Assembly: GCA_025459175.1 (NCBI GenBank)
Contig: JALORC010000018.1
Location: 1-64,000, forward strand
Origin: Planctomycetota bacterium
GTDB taxonomy: Bacteria; Planctomycetota; UBA1135; UBA2386
Length of the DNA stretch: 64,000 nucleotides
Direction of reading: 5' to 3'
Below the pieces are notes generated by a model, which had not been told where the DNA came from, searched no databases, and worked only from the letters and a program-made list of their open reading frames with translations. The position numbers and the translations under genes are program-made. Shown here piece after piece: positions 8,899-19,991 of the stretch. Each line of letters opens with the position of its first letter. Positions within the stretch are counted from its first letter, which is position 1.

Positions 8899-11787
8899 AT
8901 GCCGCAACCCGATCCGCAGCTCCCGCCCGACGACCGCACGGTGCTGCGCGCTCGGCTCGCCGCCGACCTCGACGCGGGCAAGACGATCTCGCTGTCCAGT
9001 GCCGACCTGGCGGCGCCGCAGGTGCGCCAGGAGCTGCCACAGCTGCTGGAAGAACTGACCCGCGGCCGACGGCTGCGGGCGGCGATCGAGATCCCTGGCT
9101 ACACGCTGCTCGGCGAGATCGGCCACGGCGGCATGAGCACCGTGCACCTCGCCCGCCAGCAGACGCTGGGTCGCCACGTGGCGCTGAAGATCGCGCCGAA
9201 GTGGCTCGGCGGCGACGAACGCACCCAGCAGCGATTGCTGCACGAAGCGCGGGCGCTGGCGCGGGTCCAGCACTCGCACATCGTCGCCATCCACGACGTC
9301 GTCGAGTCCGGCGACACGGTCGCCATCGCGATGGAGTGGATCGACGGCCTGACCCTGGCCGGCATCCTGCACACACTGCCCGACCGGGCGCGCGACGACG
9401 ACCTCGCGATCGTCGCCGCGGCACTCGGCACGCCGCCGGCCGTGCAGGCGGCGTTCGAACGCACGCCGGTGCGGTTCTTCGCCCGCATGCTGCACGACAT
9501 CGCGCGCGCGGTGCAGCGGGTCCACGACGCCGGCTTGCTGCACCTCGACATCAAGCCATCCAACGTGCTGGTGCGCCGCGACGGCCATGCCCTGCTGGCG
9601 GACTTCGGCGTCGTTCGCGAACGCGATCTCGCCGCCACCCACACGCGCACGTTCGCCGGCACACCGATCTACTCGTCGCCCGAGCAGCTGCGCCGGCAGG
9701 ACGCGCGGTTCGGTCCGCACAGCGACGTCTACGCGCTGGGCATGACGCTCTACGAGGCCCTGGCGCGGCGCCAGCCGCTGCAGAGTCTCGACCTGACCCG
9801 CATCCTGATCGACGTCGAGACCGGCCGGGTGCCATCCCTCGCGGCGATGGACGGGGTGCCGGCCGACCTCGCCTGCGTCGTGCACAAGGCGATCGCGCCC
9901 GAAGTCCATCACCGCTACCACACCGCCGCGGCGTTCGCCGACGACCTGCTGGCGTTCCTCGAGGACCGTCAGGTCGAGGCCCGCCCGCTGGGCCGCCTGC
10001 AGAAGCTCGAACGCTGGGTGCGCACCCAACCGTGGAAGGCCGCCCTGACCCTGGCCCTGCTGCTGCTGGTACCGACGCTGGTGGTGACCGGCAGCTATCT
10101 GTGGAGCCAGATGCCGCGACTCGAGGCGGCGGCGCGCGCGGAGCGGCAGACCCGCGCCAACGAACTCCGGCAGATCGCCTACTTCGAGTACTTCGTGCAG
10201 GGCATGGCCAACGGCACCGCTTCGCGCAGCCTGCGAGAGGCGCTCGAGCTGGACCAGACGCCGGCCTCGCGGATCTCGCTGCTGGCGATGGCGCACGAAG
10301 AACAGGATCCCTCGATCGCCACCGAGCTGCAGGCGGCGGGTCCCGATGCGTGTCTGGGCCTGCGCCTGTTCGCGCAGAAGGTCGCGTCCGGCCGCTCGTT
10401 CTTCGACGCCGCGGAGGTCGCTCAGCTGATCGACAGCACGGCCCCGGAGGACAAGTACGTGCTGGCGCTCGACCGCGCGCTGCTGGCCGAGGACAACCCG
10501 TCCGACCGCTGTCGGCAGGAAGCCGCGGCGCGCCTCGAGGAGGCCTCGATCGCCAACGATGCCGACCCGCTGCTGCAGTCGCTGCGGCTGTGGCAGGCCG
10601 CGACCCGACGCGACGCCACCGAACTGCATGCGATCCGGCGGGCGATGACGGCGCGGTGGCCGGATTCCCCGGCGTGCGCCGCCTGGATCGCCGCCTGCAG
10701 CGAATTCGTGGCGCCGGCCGAGGTCGATCGCGAGCTGAAGCAACGGCTGGCGGACGAACCGCACGCGATCTGGGCCTGGGAACATCGCGCCGGCCAGGCG
10801 CTGCGCGGCGCCGCGCCCGACCCGGCGGCGGCGCTGGCGATCATCGCCGCGGCCCGCGAGCAGGGCATCGACTCGCCCCAGCTGCGCGCGTTCGAAGCGC
10901 TGGCGACGGCCCGCGCCGATGCGGCGACCGCGCGACTCTGGCTGCAGCGCATGCCACCCGATCGCATGACGCCGGCGCGGCGACTGCGGTTGCTGACCCT
11001 CGATGCGCCGGGCACGGCCGCGGCCGAATGCGCACGCTGGCTCGAGCAACCGCGACCGCGCTGGAGCGAGCTGGAGGCGGCCCACGGCTTCGCGATGCAG
11101 CAAGAGGACAGCGCCCTCGCCGATCGCGTCTGGGACCGCGCGCACGAGCTGTATCCTGACCGGCGGAGCATGCACAGCGCCCGCCTCGAACTGCTCTACC
11201 GCCGCCGCGAGCTGGCCAAGGCCGCCGAGCTGGCGCGCGAGTACGAGCTGCCGGACGCCGAAATGCGGAACGCGCCGATCATCGCCCAGCTGCTGGCGCA
11301 GTCCCGTTCCTGGCGCGAGCTGTTCGACTTCAGCCTGCACTGGCAGGAGCGCGGCCCCGCCGAGCAGCGGGCCTGGGCCGCGTCGCACGCCGGACTGGCC
11401 GCGGCGCGCGTCGGCGAACTGGAGGCCGCGATCGACCAGCTGGCGATCGCACTCGCCGGCCGGCCGCCGCTGGGCAAGTGGTACGCGCACGCCTTGCTGG
11501 AGGATGCGTGGCTGCGCGTCGCGCCCGATGCGCCGGCGCCGCACCGCGACCCGCTGCTCGCGCGCGCGCGCATCGAGGCGCTGGCCCGCCACAACCCGAA
11601 GCTGCAGCAGAAACTCGAGGGGCCGTGGACCGATCTGGTCCGGGCCGAGGTCGAGTTCGCCAACGGCAACCTCGGCGCGGCGAAGCAGCTGCTGGCGAGA
11701 GCGGCGGCACAGCGGGTGGCCGAGGTGCATGCTCCCGACGACCTGCAGCAGCGGATCGCCGCGGCCCGCGTCCGCTACGGGACCTGA
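8899..11787 (+). CDS. membrane-anchored Ser/Thr protein kinase with long C-terminal extension
   Basis: A 962-residue Hanks-type kinase. Kinase domain about residues 67-350: glycine loop GEIGHGGMSTVH, Lys97 in VALKIAP, catalytic loop HLDIKPSN (His215, Asp217, Lys219, Asn222), DFG at 235, and SSPEQL in the APE position. Leucine replaces the arginine of HRD, so it is a non-RD kinase. One membrane segment lies at about 380-400. The remaining 560 residues are helical and rich in Ala, Leu, Arg and Glu, probably TPR-like, and would be extracytoplasmic. A predicted non-kinase segment precedes the kinase domain. It is encoded just after the prenyltransferase, but a functional link is unproven. Confidence 0.9.
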   Translation: MPQPDPQLPPDDRTVLRARLAADLDAGKTISLSSADLAAPQVRQELPQLLEELTRGRRLRAAIEIPGYTLLGEIGHGGMSTVHLARQQTLGRHVALKIAPKWLGGDERTQQRLLHEARALARVQHSHIVAIHDVVESGDTVAIAMEWIDGLTLAGILHTLPDRARDDDLAIVAAALGTPPAVQAAFERTPVRFFARMLHDIARAVQRVHDAGLLHLDIKPSNVLVRRDGHALLADFGVVRERDLAATHTRTFAGTPIYSSPEQLRRQDARFGPHSDVYALGMTLYEALARRQPLQSLDLTRILIDVETGRVPSLAAMDGVPADLACVVHKAIAPEVHHRYHTAAAFADDLLAFLEDRQVEARPLGRLQKLERWVRTQPWKAALTLALLLLVPTLVVTGSYLWSQMPRLEAAARAERQTRANELRQIAYFEYFVQGMANGTASRSLREALELDQTPASRISLLAMAHEEQDPSIATELQAAGPDACLGLRLFAQKVASGRSFFDAAEVAQLIDSTAPEDKYVLALDRALLAEDNPSDRCRQEAAARLEEASIANDADPLLQSLRLWQAATRRDATELHAIRRAMTARWPDSPACAAWIAACSEFVAPAEVDRELKQRLADEPHAIWAWEHRAGQALRGAAPDPAAALAIIAAAREQGIDSPQLRAFEALATARADAATARLWLQRMPPDRMTPARRLRLLTLDAPGTAAAECARWLEQPRPRWSELEAAHGFAMQQEDSALADRVWDRAHELYPDRRSMHSARLELLYRRRELAKAAELAREYELPDAEMRNAPIIAQLLAQSRSWRELFDFSLHWQERGPAEQRAWAASHAGLAAARVGELEAAIDQLAIALAGRPPLGKWYAHALLEDAWLRVAPDAPAPHRDPLLARARIEALARHNPKLQQKLEGPWTDLVRAEVEFANGNLGAAKQLLARAAAQRVAEVHAPDDLQQRIAAARVRYGT

Positions 11788-11818
11788 GGCCGCGGCGGCT
11801 CATCACCGCCGAGAGCGA

Positions 11819-12337
11819 TCACAGCACGCTCAGGTTGTCCATGCCGACGTAACCCGGCAGCGAGCCGTTGCCGACCATCTGCACCATCCAGAAGCCCTGG
11901 CCGAACATCATGCCGATGTCCCAGGACTGGGGGGTGTAGCCGAGCGAGTTGATCGGCACCGAGAACCACGGCGTCCACACCAACGACGTCAGGTAGAAGC
12001 GCACCTGGACCGTGGTCGGCGGCACCGCAATGATCGGCACCGAACGGAAGTGCGCCTTGAACTGCTTGCGCGGCTGGGTCAGCCGGAACTGCACGTCGAC
12101 GCCACGACCGAACATCGCGTTCGGCCCGGTCGCCGGCGGCAGGATCATGCCGTTGTCGACCAGCAGCAGACCGCCGGTGCCGATTCGCGAGAACTGACCG
12201 ATGCCACCCGGGGCGGTGAAACCCGCGAAGTTGGTGTAGGAGCCTGGTGCAACCCCCGTGAAGCCCTCGAACTGGGCCGGCAACAGGCTGCTCAGCAGAA
12301 GGACGACGATAGCCACAAAAGCATGGAACTGCTTCAT
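11819..12337 (-). CDS. small secreted protein of unknown function
   Basis: A 172-residue protein with a clear signal peptide (hydrophobic residues 7-19, cleavage likely after SSLLPA). The mature part is rich in Gly, Phe, Pro and Tyr, has no Cys, and ends in GYVGMDNLSVL, a pattern seen at the end of exported lectin-like beta-sandwich domains. I do not recognise the family. The start at 12337 is supported by AAGGAG at 12345-12350, seven bases upstream, which is one of the best ribosome binding sites in the window. An AT-rich promoter lies further upstream. It is likely transcribed on its own. Confidence 0.8.
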   Translation of the reverse strand: MKQFHAFVAIVVLLLSSLLPAQFEGFTGVAPGSYTNFAGFTAPGGIGQFSRIGTGGLLLVDNGMILPPATGPNAMFGRGVDVQFRLTQPRKQFKAHFRSVPIIAVPPTTVQVRFYLTSLVWTPWFSVPINSLGYTPQSWDIGMMFGQGFWMVQMVGNGSLPGYVGMDNLSVL

Positions 12338-12363
12338 TTGCGATCTCCTTGACGAGTTGAGTA

Positions 12364-12388
12364 GGGCAGCCGCAGACGGCGACTGCCC
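12364..12388 (-). other. hairpin in the leader of the small secreted protein gene
   Basis: The arms GGGCAG (12364-12369) and CTGCCC (12383-12388) are perfect inverted repeats with partly paired sequence between them. The hairpin falls between the predicted transcription start near 12388 and the ribosome binding site at 12345-12350. It could stabilise the transcript or modulate its translation. Such GC-rich arms occur by chance in this genome, so support is modest. Confidence 0.3.
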
Positions 12389-12394
12389 GACCGC

Positions 12395-12422
12395 ATTTTA
12401 ATAACGGCGCGCAGAAATCCAA
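12395..12422 (-). promoter_or_regulatory. putative sigma70-type promoter of the small secreted protein gene
   Basis: Read on the minus strand, TTGGAT (12417-12422) and TAAAAT (12395-12400) are separated by 16 bases. This AT-rich block stands out in very GC-rich DNA and lies 58 bp upstream of the ATG at 12337. A start of transcription near 12388 would give a leader of about 50 bases that contains the AAGGAG site. Confidence 0.5.
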
Positions 12423-12434
12423 CTCGTTTCCAAC

Positions 12435-13340
12435 TCAGGGCAGAGACGCCACGACCAGCCGGCCACGCCCGCCGCGCCCCTCACTCGCCACCACCAGGCG
12501 GCCATCCGGCAGGTACGTCATACCCTCCGGTTGCGGCAGCACCTCGGGATCGAGGTGGCGAACCGCCAGCAAGCGCCCCTCGAAGTCGACCCGCAGCAGC
12601 AGGTGATCGACCGCTGACAGCACCAGCAGCTCGCGCTTGCCGGGCACCACACACAGTTCGCTGCACGCGAGCTCGAGCTCGACCCGTTCGCGACCCTTGT
12701 CGGTGGTGCGCGTCGGCAGCGCATGACCACCCGCCGCGGCCGCGGCGATCAACGCCTTGCGGCGCAGCACCAGCACCGGCTCGACAACCAGCTCGGCGCG
12801 CACCGGATCGACCGCGAACACCGGCCGCTGGTCGCGCAGTTCCTTGTCGTCGCCGACCCGATCCTTCGGCATCACCAGCAGCCGCGCCCCGGCCTCGTCC
12901 CAGCACAGGCCTTCCCAATCGGTGAAGCGCTCCGGCAGGCGCACCGTTCGCGCCACCTGCCATCCCTCGGGCACCGATGCGAGCTCGAGCAGCACGCCGT
13001 CGCTGCGCAGCACCCACGGGGTGGTGCCGACGCGCGCCAACCCTTCGTAGTCACCTTTCGGACCGAACGGCTCCGAACGGACTGCATTGGCGACCAGCGA
13101 CACCGTGAACAGCGCGCCGACCTCGTCCTGCACGCACAACAGACGCTCACCGTCGAGAGCTGTGATCCCGGAGACCTCGCGCAACGCCTTCGGCAGCCGC
13201 AGCAGTTCGGTCAGCGCCGGTGGTGCTGGTGGCGGCTCCGGCTTCGACACCGGGTCCTGCGCGCCCGGCGACGGCGCCACGATCACAGACGGTTCGGCAC
13301 AGGCCGCGGCCGACAACCACAGCGCGACAGCGATGCGCAT
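12435..13340 (-). CDS. SdiA-regulated/phytase-like beta-propeller protein, exported
   Basis: A 301-residue protein with a hydrophobic signal (MRIAVALWLSAAACA) that could be a lipoprotein signal with Cys15 as the lipid site, though the lipobox is not canonical. After a Pro-rich linker comes a propeller-like domain: EVSGITAL, then KGDYEGLARV, DWEGLCWDEAGARLLV and PQPEGMTYLPDGRLVVASEG. These are the hallmarks of the SdiA-regulated family, related to esterase-like phytases. The ligand is unknown. The ATG at 13340 overlaps the GT87 stop (TGATG), so the two are probably translated together. Confidence 0.78.
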   Translation of the reverse strand: MRIAVALWLSAAACAEPSVIVAPSPGAQDPVSKPEPPPAPPALTELLRLPKALREVSGITALDGERLLCVQDEVGALFTVSLVANAVRSEPFGPKGDYEGLARVGTTPWVLRSDGVLLELASVPEGWQVARTVRLPERFTDWEGLCWDEAGARLLVMPKDRVGDDKELRDQRPVFAVDPVRAELVVEPVLVLRRKALIAAAAAGGHALPTRTTDKGRERVELELACSELCVVPGKRELLVLSAVDHLLLRVDFEGRLLAVRHLDPEVLPQPEGMTYLPDGRLVVASEGRGGRGRLVVASLP

Positions 13341-14674
13341 CACGATGCCGCCCCCTGCTGCTGCGGTGCGATCGCCAGCAACCGCACCGTTGCCAACAGG
13401 AACAGCAGCGTCGCCCAGGTCACGTTGCCGAAGCCGAGCAGCTGATTGCCGAGCTCGCGCCCGAGCATGTCCTTCGCCAACAGGCCGGTGACCGCCGCCG
13501 CCGCGAACAGCAGCAGCGCCAGCACGTCGCGACGGCCCCGGGTCAGCCGATCGACGACGAACGCGACCGGGAACAGCCACACGCAGAAGTGCGACTTGCT
13601 GCTCTGCGGCGACAGCAACACCATGCCGCACACGATCGCCGCCACTTCGCCGAGCCCGACCAGCCGGTGCGCGACCACCGCGTCGGTGCTGCCGCGCACC
13701 TGGCGGCCGGCGCGCCAGATGCCGAACGAGATCACCGCCAGCACCGCGAGCTGGGCCGCCAGCGACACGATATTGAACACGCCGGGCGACAGTTCGGTCA
13801 GCAGCACGGCGCCGGGCTGGCCGAGCACGAAGCTCGGATCGGCGATCTTGACCGGCGTGAACAGCCGCACCAGCGTGCCGCTGAGACTCTGGTTGAGGAT
13901 GCTGTGCGAGTTCCACGCGCCCTGCGCGCTGGCGGTGCCACCGACCTCGAGGCCGGCGAGGTTGACGTCGTACCAGGCCCGCCACCACGCCACGCCGTCG
14001 CTGCGCGGGAACACGAAGTCCGGCAGCAACGTCGCCGCGGCGACCGTCGCCAGCAGCAGCAGCACCGCCAGCACGCGCAGCCGCAAGCCGAACAGACCGA
14101 GGAACAGCAGCGGCGTCGCCTTGATCGCCGCCCCGAGACCGACCCACACCGCCGCGCTGCTGCGGCCGCGGCACCACGCCGCTGCGCCTGCCCCACACAG
14201 GCCGGCGATCAGCAGGTCGTGGCTCTGGTTGGTCAACACCGAGGTCACGTGGCGACCGCCGACGACGATCACCAGCGGCCAGTACCAGCCGAGCTTCGGC
14301 GAGCCGAGCCCGGGCACCGGCGCACTGCCGTAGCGATGCAACCAGCGCACCAGCAGCAGCAGGATCGCGAAGTTGACGGCGAACCACGCCGGCGGCTGCC
14401 AGTCCTTCGGCAGCTTCGCGAACGGCACGAACGGCACCGCGGCGAACGGCGGATACGTGAACGGCTTGCCGTCGGTGCCGCGGCGATAGATCTCCGCGCC
14501 GGCGGCCATGCGTTCGCCGCCGGTCACGTAGACCGGCAGCTCGCGGTCGTCGGCCTTGCTGCGGTAGCCGAAGTACCAACCACCGCCGACCAGCACGGCG
14601 AGCAACAACGGCAGCAGCCAGAGCCGGGAGCGCTTCACCACAGCGTTATCCCGGCGCGCGCGGCGGCTGTCCAT
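13340..14674 (-). CDS. GT87-family membrane glycosyltransferase (DUF2029)
   Basis: A 444-residue polytopic protein of the polyprenol-phosphate-sugar-using GT-C superfamily. After the first helix comes DRELPVYVTGGERMAAGAEIYRR, with FTYPPFAAVPFVPF, the diagnostic early loop of the GT87 alpha-mannosyltransferase-like family. About ten more hydrophobic segments follow. The start may be the ATG at 14674 or the GTG 12 codons later (VKRSRLWLLPLLL), which begins close to the first helix. Donor and acceptor are unknown. It is coupled to the downstream propeller gene by a one-base overlap. Confidence 0.8.
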   Translation of the reverse strand: MDSRRARRDNAVVKRSRLWLLPLLLAVLVGGGWYFGYRSKADDRELPVYVTGGERMAAGAEIYRRGTDGKPFTYPPFAAVPFVPFAKLPKDWQPPAWFAVNFAILLLLVRWLHRYGSAPVPGLGSPKLGWYWPLVIVVGGRHVTSVLTNQSHDLLIAGLCGAGAAAWCRGRSSAAVWVGLGAAIKATPLLFLGLFGLRLRVLAVLLLLATVAAATLLPDFVFPRSDGVAWWRAWYDVNLAGLEVGGTASAQGAWNSHSILNQSLSGTLVRLFTPVKIADPSFVLGQPGAVLLTELSPGVFNIVSLAAQLAVLAVISFGIWRAGRQVRGSTDAVVAHRLVGLGEVAAIVCGMVLLSPQSSKSHFCVWLFPVAFVVDRLTRGRRDVLALLLFAAAAVTGLLAKDMLGRELGNQLLGFGNVTWATLLFLLATVRLLAIAPQQQGAAS

Positions 14675-14716
14675 GGCGAGACCGACCGCGGTGCGAGTTC
14701 GTCGGACCGCGCAGCG

Positions 14717-16135
<1,419 letters not shown>

Positions 16136-16137
16136 GG

Positions 16138-19100
16138 TCAGCGTCGGGTCACGAACTCGTCGAGATTGAACAGCACCCTGGCCAACAGCGCCCACACCGC
16201 GAGTTCGCGGCGATCGCCGTCGCCGGCGCCCGCGATCGTGGCGGCATCGAGTTCGCCGGCCACGAGCCGCGCCCGCTGGGCGGTGACGAACGCCAGCAGT
16301 ACCGCGGCTTCCTGGTCGTCGAGCGGCCGCGACAGGCAACGCCGACCGGCGGCCTGCAGCCGTTCGATGTCGGTCGCGGGCCGCGCCACCAGCAGAGCAC
16401 CCAGCGCCCGCGACGCATCGACGACGAGCACGTCGTTGAGCAACGTCAGCGCCTGCAGCGGCGTCGAGGCAGTCTCCCGCCGCACCACACATGCTTCGCC
16501 GCTCGGTGCGTCGAACGTCTGCAGCAGCGCGAACGGCGTGGTGCGCTTGTGGAACGTGTAGAGACTGCGGCGGTAGCGATCCTCGCCCGGGCTGGCCTGC
16601 CACGACGGCTTGCCGAAGCCGATCTCGGTGACGCCGGCGGGCTGCGGCGGGCGCACGCCGGGACCACCCATGCGCAACGACAACAGGCCACTGGCCTGCA
16701 ACACGCTGTCGCGCAGCACTTCCGCGTCGAGTCGCACCCGCGGCCCGCGCGCCAGCCACCGGTTGTCCGGGTCGCGCTCGCGCGACCCGGGCGCGACGAG
16801 CCCGGTTTGGCGATAGGTCGCACTGGTCGCGATCAGCCGGTGCAGCTGCTTGTGCGACCAACCGCGCCGCACGAACTCGACGGCGAGCCAATCGAGCAGT
16901 TCCGGATGCGTCGGCAGGTCGCCCTGGTAGCCGAAGTCGCCGAGCGAGCGCACGATGCCGTGACCGAAGAACGCGTGCCATGCCCGATTGACGGCGACGC
17001 GCGCGGTCAGCGGGTTGCTCGGATCGACGATCCAACGCGCGAGCCCGAGCCGATTGCGCGGCACACCGGCCGGCAACGGCACGATCGTCTCGAGCACGCC
17101 GGGGGCGATCGCGGCCACCGGCTGCAGGTACTCCCCGCGGCGCCGCAGCCAGGTCGTGCGTGGATTGCCAGCACCCCGTTCGCGCAGCACCAGCGTGGTG
17201 GTCACCGCCGGCCGTTCCCGATCGATCTGCAACTGCTGCCGCGCCTTGGCCAGGGCCGGGGTCGTGCGCAGGAAATGCGCGAAGACCACGTCGTCGGCAG
17301 TCGCCTCGGCCGACGGCAGCAAGGCCGCCTCGACATCGGCGGGCAGCGCGTTGGCCGCGGCACCGCCACGCTGCGCGGTCGCCGCGAGTCGAAAGCGTCC
17401 GAGCGAGCACGCGTAGTGGCGGCCGAACGTCATCCGCACTTCCAACGCACCCGCCCCGGTCAGCGGTTCGGACAACACGAACGCCGCCGTGTGCCGTTCG
17501 CCGGGGCGATCGGCGGTCGACCAGCCGGTCTGCGGATCGCCGTCGATCGCCAGCATCGCGGTGGCCGCATCGCCGAACGCGTTGTGGCCGTGGCTCTCGC
17601 TCGCGCTTGCGAACGCGAGACGGCGGCCGTCGGCGAACAGCTCGAACTCCCCGAGGAAGAAGTCGCCGGCGGGTCCCTCGTAGAAGGCCATGCCCGGCCC
17701 ACCGCCGGGTAGCCGCGCATCGGGCAGCACCTCGAGCCGCAGCGCCGTGATGCCCGCCGGCGGCACCGCGCAGCGCAGCGTGTAGGTGTCGCTCTTGGTG
17801 ATGTCACCGCTCGCGAACACCGAGTCATCGGCCTGCACCTCGAGCCACGGCAGATTCGATGCGACCGCGAGCGGTCGCAGCACGGTCCACGACGCGACGG
17901 TGGCCGCCGCGGCGGCGCGCCAGCTCGCCCCAGCCTGCTGGCAGGCCGCCCGACGCGCAGCGACCAGCGCCGCGCCGGGCGCGGGCAAGGCTCCGACCGC
18001 GAGCCGCAACCGCCCGATCGTGTGCCGGTTGCCGAACCGCTGCTGCAGCGTGACGACGAAGCGCGAGCCGGTGGCGTTCGCGACCGGCTGGGCGAACTCG
18101 AACACCGCGGTGTGTGCCGTGTTGCGCCGCCCCTTGCCGACATCGACTGCCCAACCACCGCGCCCGTCGTCGTCGAGGCAGCTCGCGACCGGGTAGCCGT
18201 CCTGTTCGGCATCGGCATGGGCCACGGCGATCGTGACCGGCTGCGGGCCACCCACCGATCCGCGCGGCGCTGCCGCGACCCGCAGCTCGCTCAGCACGAA
18301 GTTGCCGTTGGTCGCGTGACCGGGCCCTTGCTGCGGCAAGCCTGGGTCGGTCAGCACTTCGAGCCGCAGCGTCGACACCTCGGCGAGCGGCGACTCGAAC
18401 GCGATCGTGTAGGTGACGCGCTCTTGGCCCGGGGCCGGAAAGCGCAGCGAACCATCGGCGAGCCGTGCTGGCACCCCGACGCCGTCGACGGTGACCGCGC
18501 ATTGTTCCACTACCTGCCAAACCGGCTCGATCGGGAAGTGGTCGGGCAACGCCGACAGCGCCGCCTCCGCCTGCGCCGCAGCGGCCGCCTCGCGCGCCGC
18601 CGCCCCCGCCTCGGGCAGCTGCAACTCGACGTCGTCGGCGTTGTCGAGGCACGCCATCACCGCGAAGTAGTCGTGCTGCGTGATCGGATCGAACTTGTGG
18701 GTATGGCACTGCGCGCAACCGAGCGACAGCCCGAGCCACGCGGTGCCGGTGGTCGCCACCCGATCGACCATCGCGTGATAGCGGAACTCGAGCGGGTCGA
18801 TGCCGCCCTCTTCGTTCAGCATCGTGTTGCGATGGAAGCCGGTGGCAGTGATCTGCTCCGGCGACGCACCGGGCAGCAGATCGCCGGCCAGCTGCTCGAG
18901 CGTGAACTGGTCGAACGGCTGGTCGTCGTTGAACGCGCGCACCACCTGATCGCGCCACGGCCAGATCGAACGCTCGCGGTCCTTCTCGTAGCCGTTGGTA
19001 TCGGCGTAGCGGGCGAGGTCGAGCCACCGACGGGCCCAGCGTTCGCCGTATTGCGGCCGCGCCAGCAACCGGTCGACCAGCCGTTCGTAGGCATCGACGG

Positions 19101-19695
19101 CCGGATCGTCGACGAACGCCTGCGCCTCTTCCGGCGTCGGCGGCAGGCCGATCAGATCGAGATGCACGCGGCGCACCAACGTCCAGCGATCCGCCTCCGG
19201 GGCCGGCTGCAGCCCGGCTCGTTCGATCGCCGCGAGCACGAAGTGGTCGATCGGATTGCGCGGCCAATGGCTGGCCGCCGTGGCGGGCAGCTCGCTCTGC
19301 ACCGGCGACACGAACGCCCAGTGCGGCCGGTACTCGGCGCCGGCCGCGATCCAGCGCACCAGCACCTCACGATCGGCGGCGGTCAGCGGGCGATGCGCAC
19401 TCGGCGGCGGCATGCGCTCGTCCTGGTTCGCGGCGGTGATGCGACGCACCAGTTCGCTCGCCGCCGGATCGCCGGGCACCACCGCGACCCGCCCCGACTT
19501 CGCCGGCCGCAGCGCCGCCGCGCGTTCGTCGAGCCGCAGCCCGCCCTGCCGCCCGGCGTCGTCGGGACCGTGACAGGCAAAGCAGTGCCGCGCCAGCAAC
19601 GGCCGCACTTCGCGCGCGAAATCGGGCACCGGGTCCTGGGCGGGCACGGCGGCAGCCGACAACAGGGCGACAGCGATGCAGGTCAGCGCGCGCAT
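16138..19695 (-). CDS. secreted PSD1 / DUF1549 / DUF1553 protein with cytochrome c-like motifs
   Basis: An 1185-residue exported protein. Signal peptide residues 1-19, then a PSD1-type c-type-like domain with CFACHGPD (CxxCH) and RMPPPS for the distal Met. The DUF1549 domain includes NPIDHFVLAAIE, LIGLPPTPEEAQAFVDD, GERWARRWLDLARYADTNGYEKD and CAQCHTHKFDPI, a second CxxCH. A beta-rich middle section of about 400 residues follows, with repeated discoidin-like features. The C-terminal DUF1553 domain contains NPLTARVAVNRAWHAFFG and GNFGYQG-like LGDFGYQGDLPTHPELLDWLA. The pair with DUF1501 is a planctomycete hallmark, proposed to act in polymer oxidation or carbohydrate breakdown, without proof. 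Confidence 0.92.
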   Translation of the reverse strand: MRALTCIAVALLSAAAVPAQDPVPDFAREVRPLLARHCFACHGPDDAGRQGGLRLDERAAALRPAKSGRVAVVPGDPAASELVRRITAANQDERMPPPSAHRPLTAADREVLVRWIAAGAEYRPHWAFVSPVQSELPATAASHWPRNPIDHFVLAAIERAGLQPAPEADRWTLVRRVHLDLIGLPPTPEEAQAFVDDPAVDAYERLVDRLLARPQYGERWARRWLDLARYADTNGYEKDRERSIWPWRDQVVRAFNDDQPFDQFTLEQLAGDLLPGASPEQITATGFHRNTMLNEEGGIDPLEFRYHAMVDRVATTGTAWLGLSLGCAQCHTHKFDPITQHDYFAVMACLDNADDVELQLPEAGAAAREAAAAAQAEAALSALPDHFPIEPVWQVVEQCAVTVDGVGVPARLADGSLRFPAPGQERVTYTIAFESPLAEVSTLRLEVLTDPGLPQQGPGHATNGNFVLSELRVAAAPRGSVGGPQPVTIAVAHADAEQDGYPVASCLDDDGRGGWAVDVGKGRRNTAHTAVFEFAQPVANATGSRFVVTLQQRFGNRHTIGRLRLAVGALPAPGAALVAARRAACQQAGASWRAAAAATVASWTVLRPLAVASNLPWLEVQADDSVFASGDITKSDTYTLRCAVPPAGITALRLEVLPDARLPGGGPGMAFYEGPAGDFFLGEFELFADGRRLAFASASESHGHNAFGDAATAMLAIDGDPQTGWSTADRPGERHTAAFVLSEPLTGAGALEVRMTFGRHYACSLGRFRLAATAQRGGAAANALPADVEAALLPSAEATADDVVFAHFLRTTPALAKARQQLQIDRERPAVTTTLVLRERGAGNPRTTWLRRRGEYLQPVAAIAPGVLETIVPLPAGVPRNRLGLARWIVDPSNPLTARVAVNRAWHAFFGHGIVRSLGDFGYQGDLPTHPELLDWLAVEFVRRGWSHKQLHRLIATSATYRQTGLVAPGSRERDPDNRWLARGPRVRLDAEVLRDSVLQASGLLSLRMGGPGVRPPQPAGVTEIGFGKPSWQASPGEDRYRRSLYTFHKRTTPFALLQTFDAPSGEACVVRRETASTPLQALTLLNDVLVVDASRALGALLVARPATDIERLQAAGRRCLSRPLDDQEAAVLLAFVTAQRARLVAGELDAATIAGAGDGDRRELAVWALLARVLFNLDEFVTRR

Positions 19696-19991
19696 GGGAC
19701 GATGGCGATGCCATCATGCCATCGAGCGGCCCGGTCCGGGCCGCCTCACGGCGATTCTGTGCCGGACGCAGCGCCGCCACTACGTGTCGCCCTTCGTGCG
19801 CCGATGGCTCGGCGAGGCTCCAGCAGATGAGTGCAGCCAGCTGGCAAGGGCAGGGTTGGCGGCACGTCGCTGCCGAGCAGGGCCGTGCACGTCTCGACGC
19901 CGCCGTGCCGATCGACTTGGCAACCCGACAAGCCATCGCCGAACTCGGTGACTTGCGGACGCTTGCCGAGGCCTTCCATCAGGAGAGCCAG

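Noticed and set aside
7828-11730. Very long open frame (1300 codons) on the minus strand opposite the prenyltransferase and kinase genes
   Set aside because: Its translation is low-complexity Arg/His/Gln/Gly sequence with no domain, while the plus-strand genes have full motif sets. High GC keeps opposite frames open.
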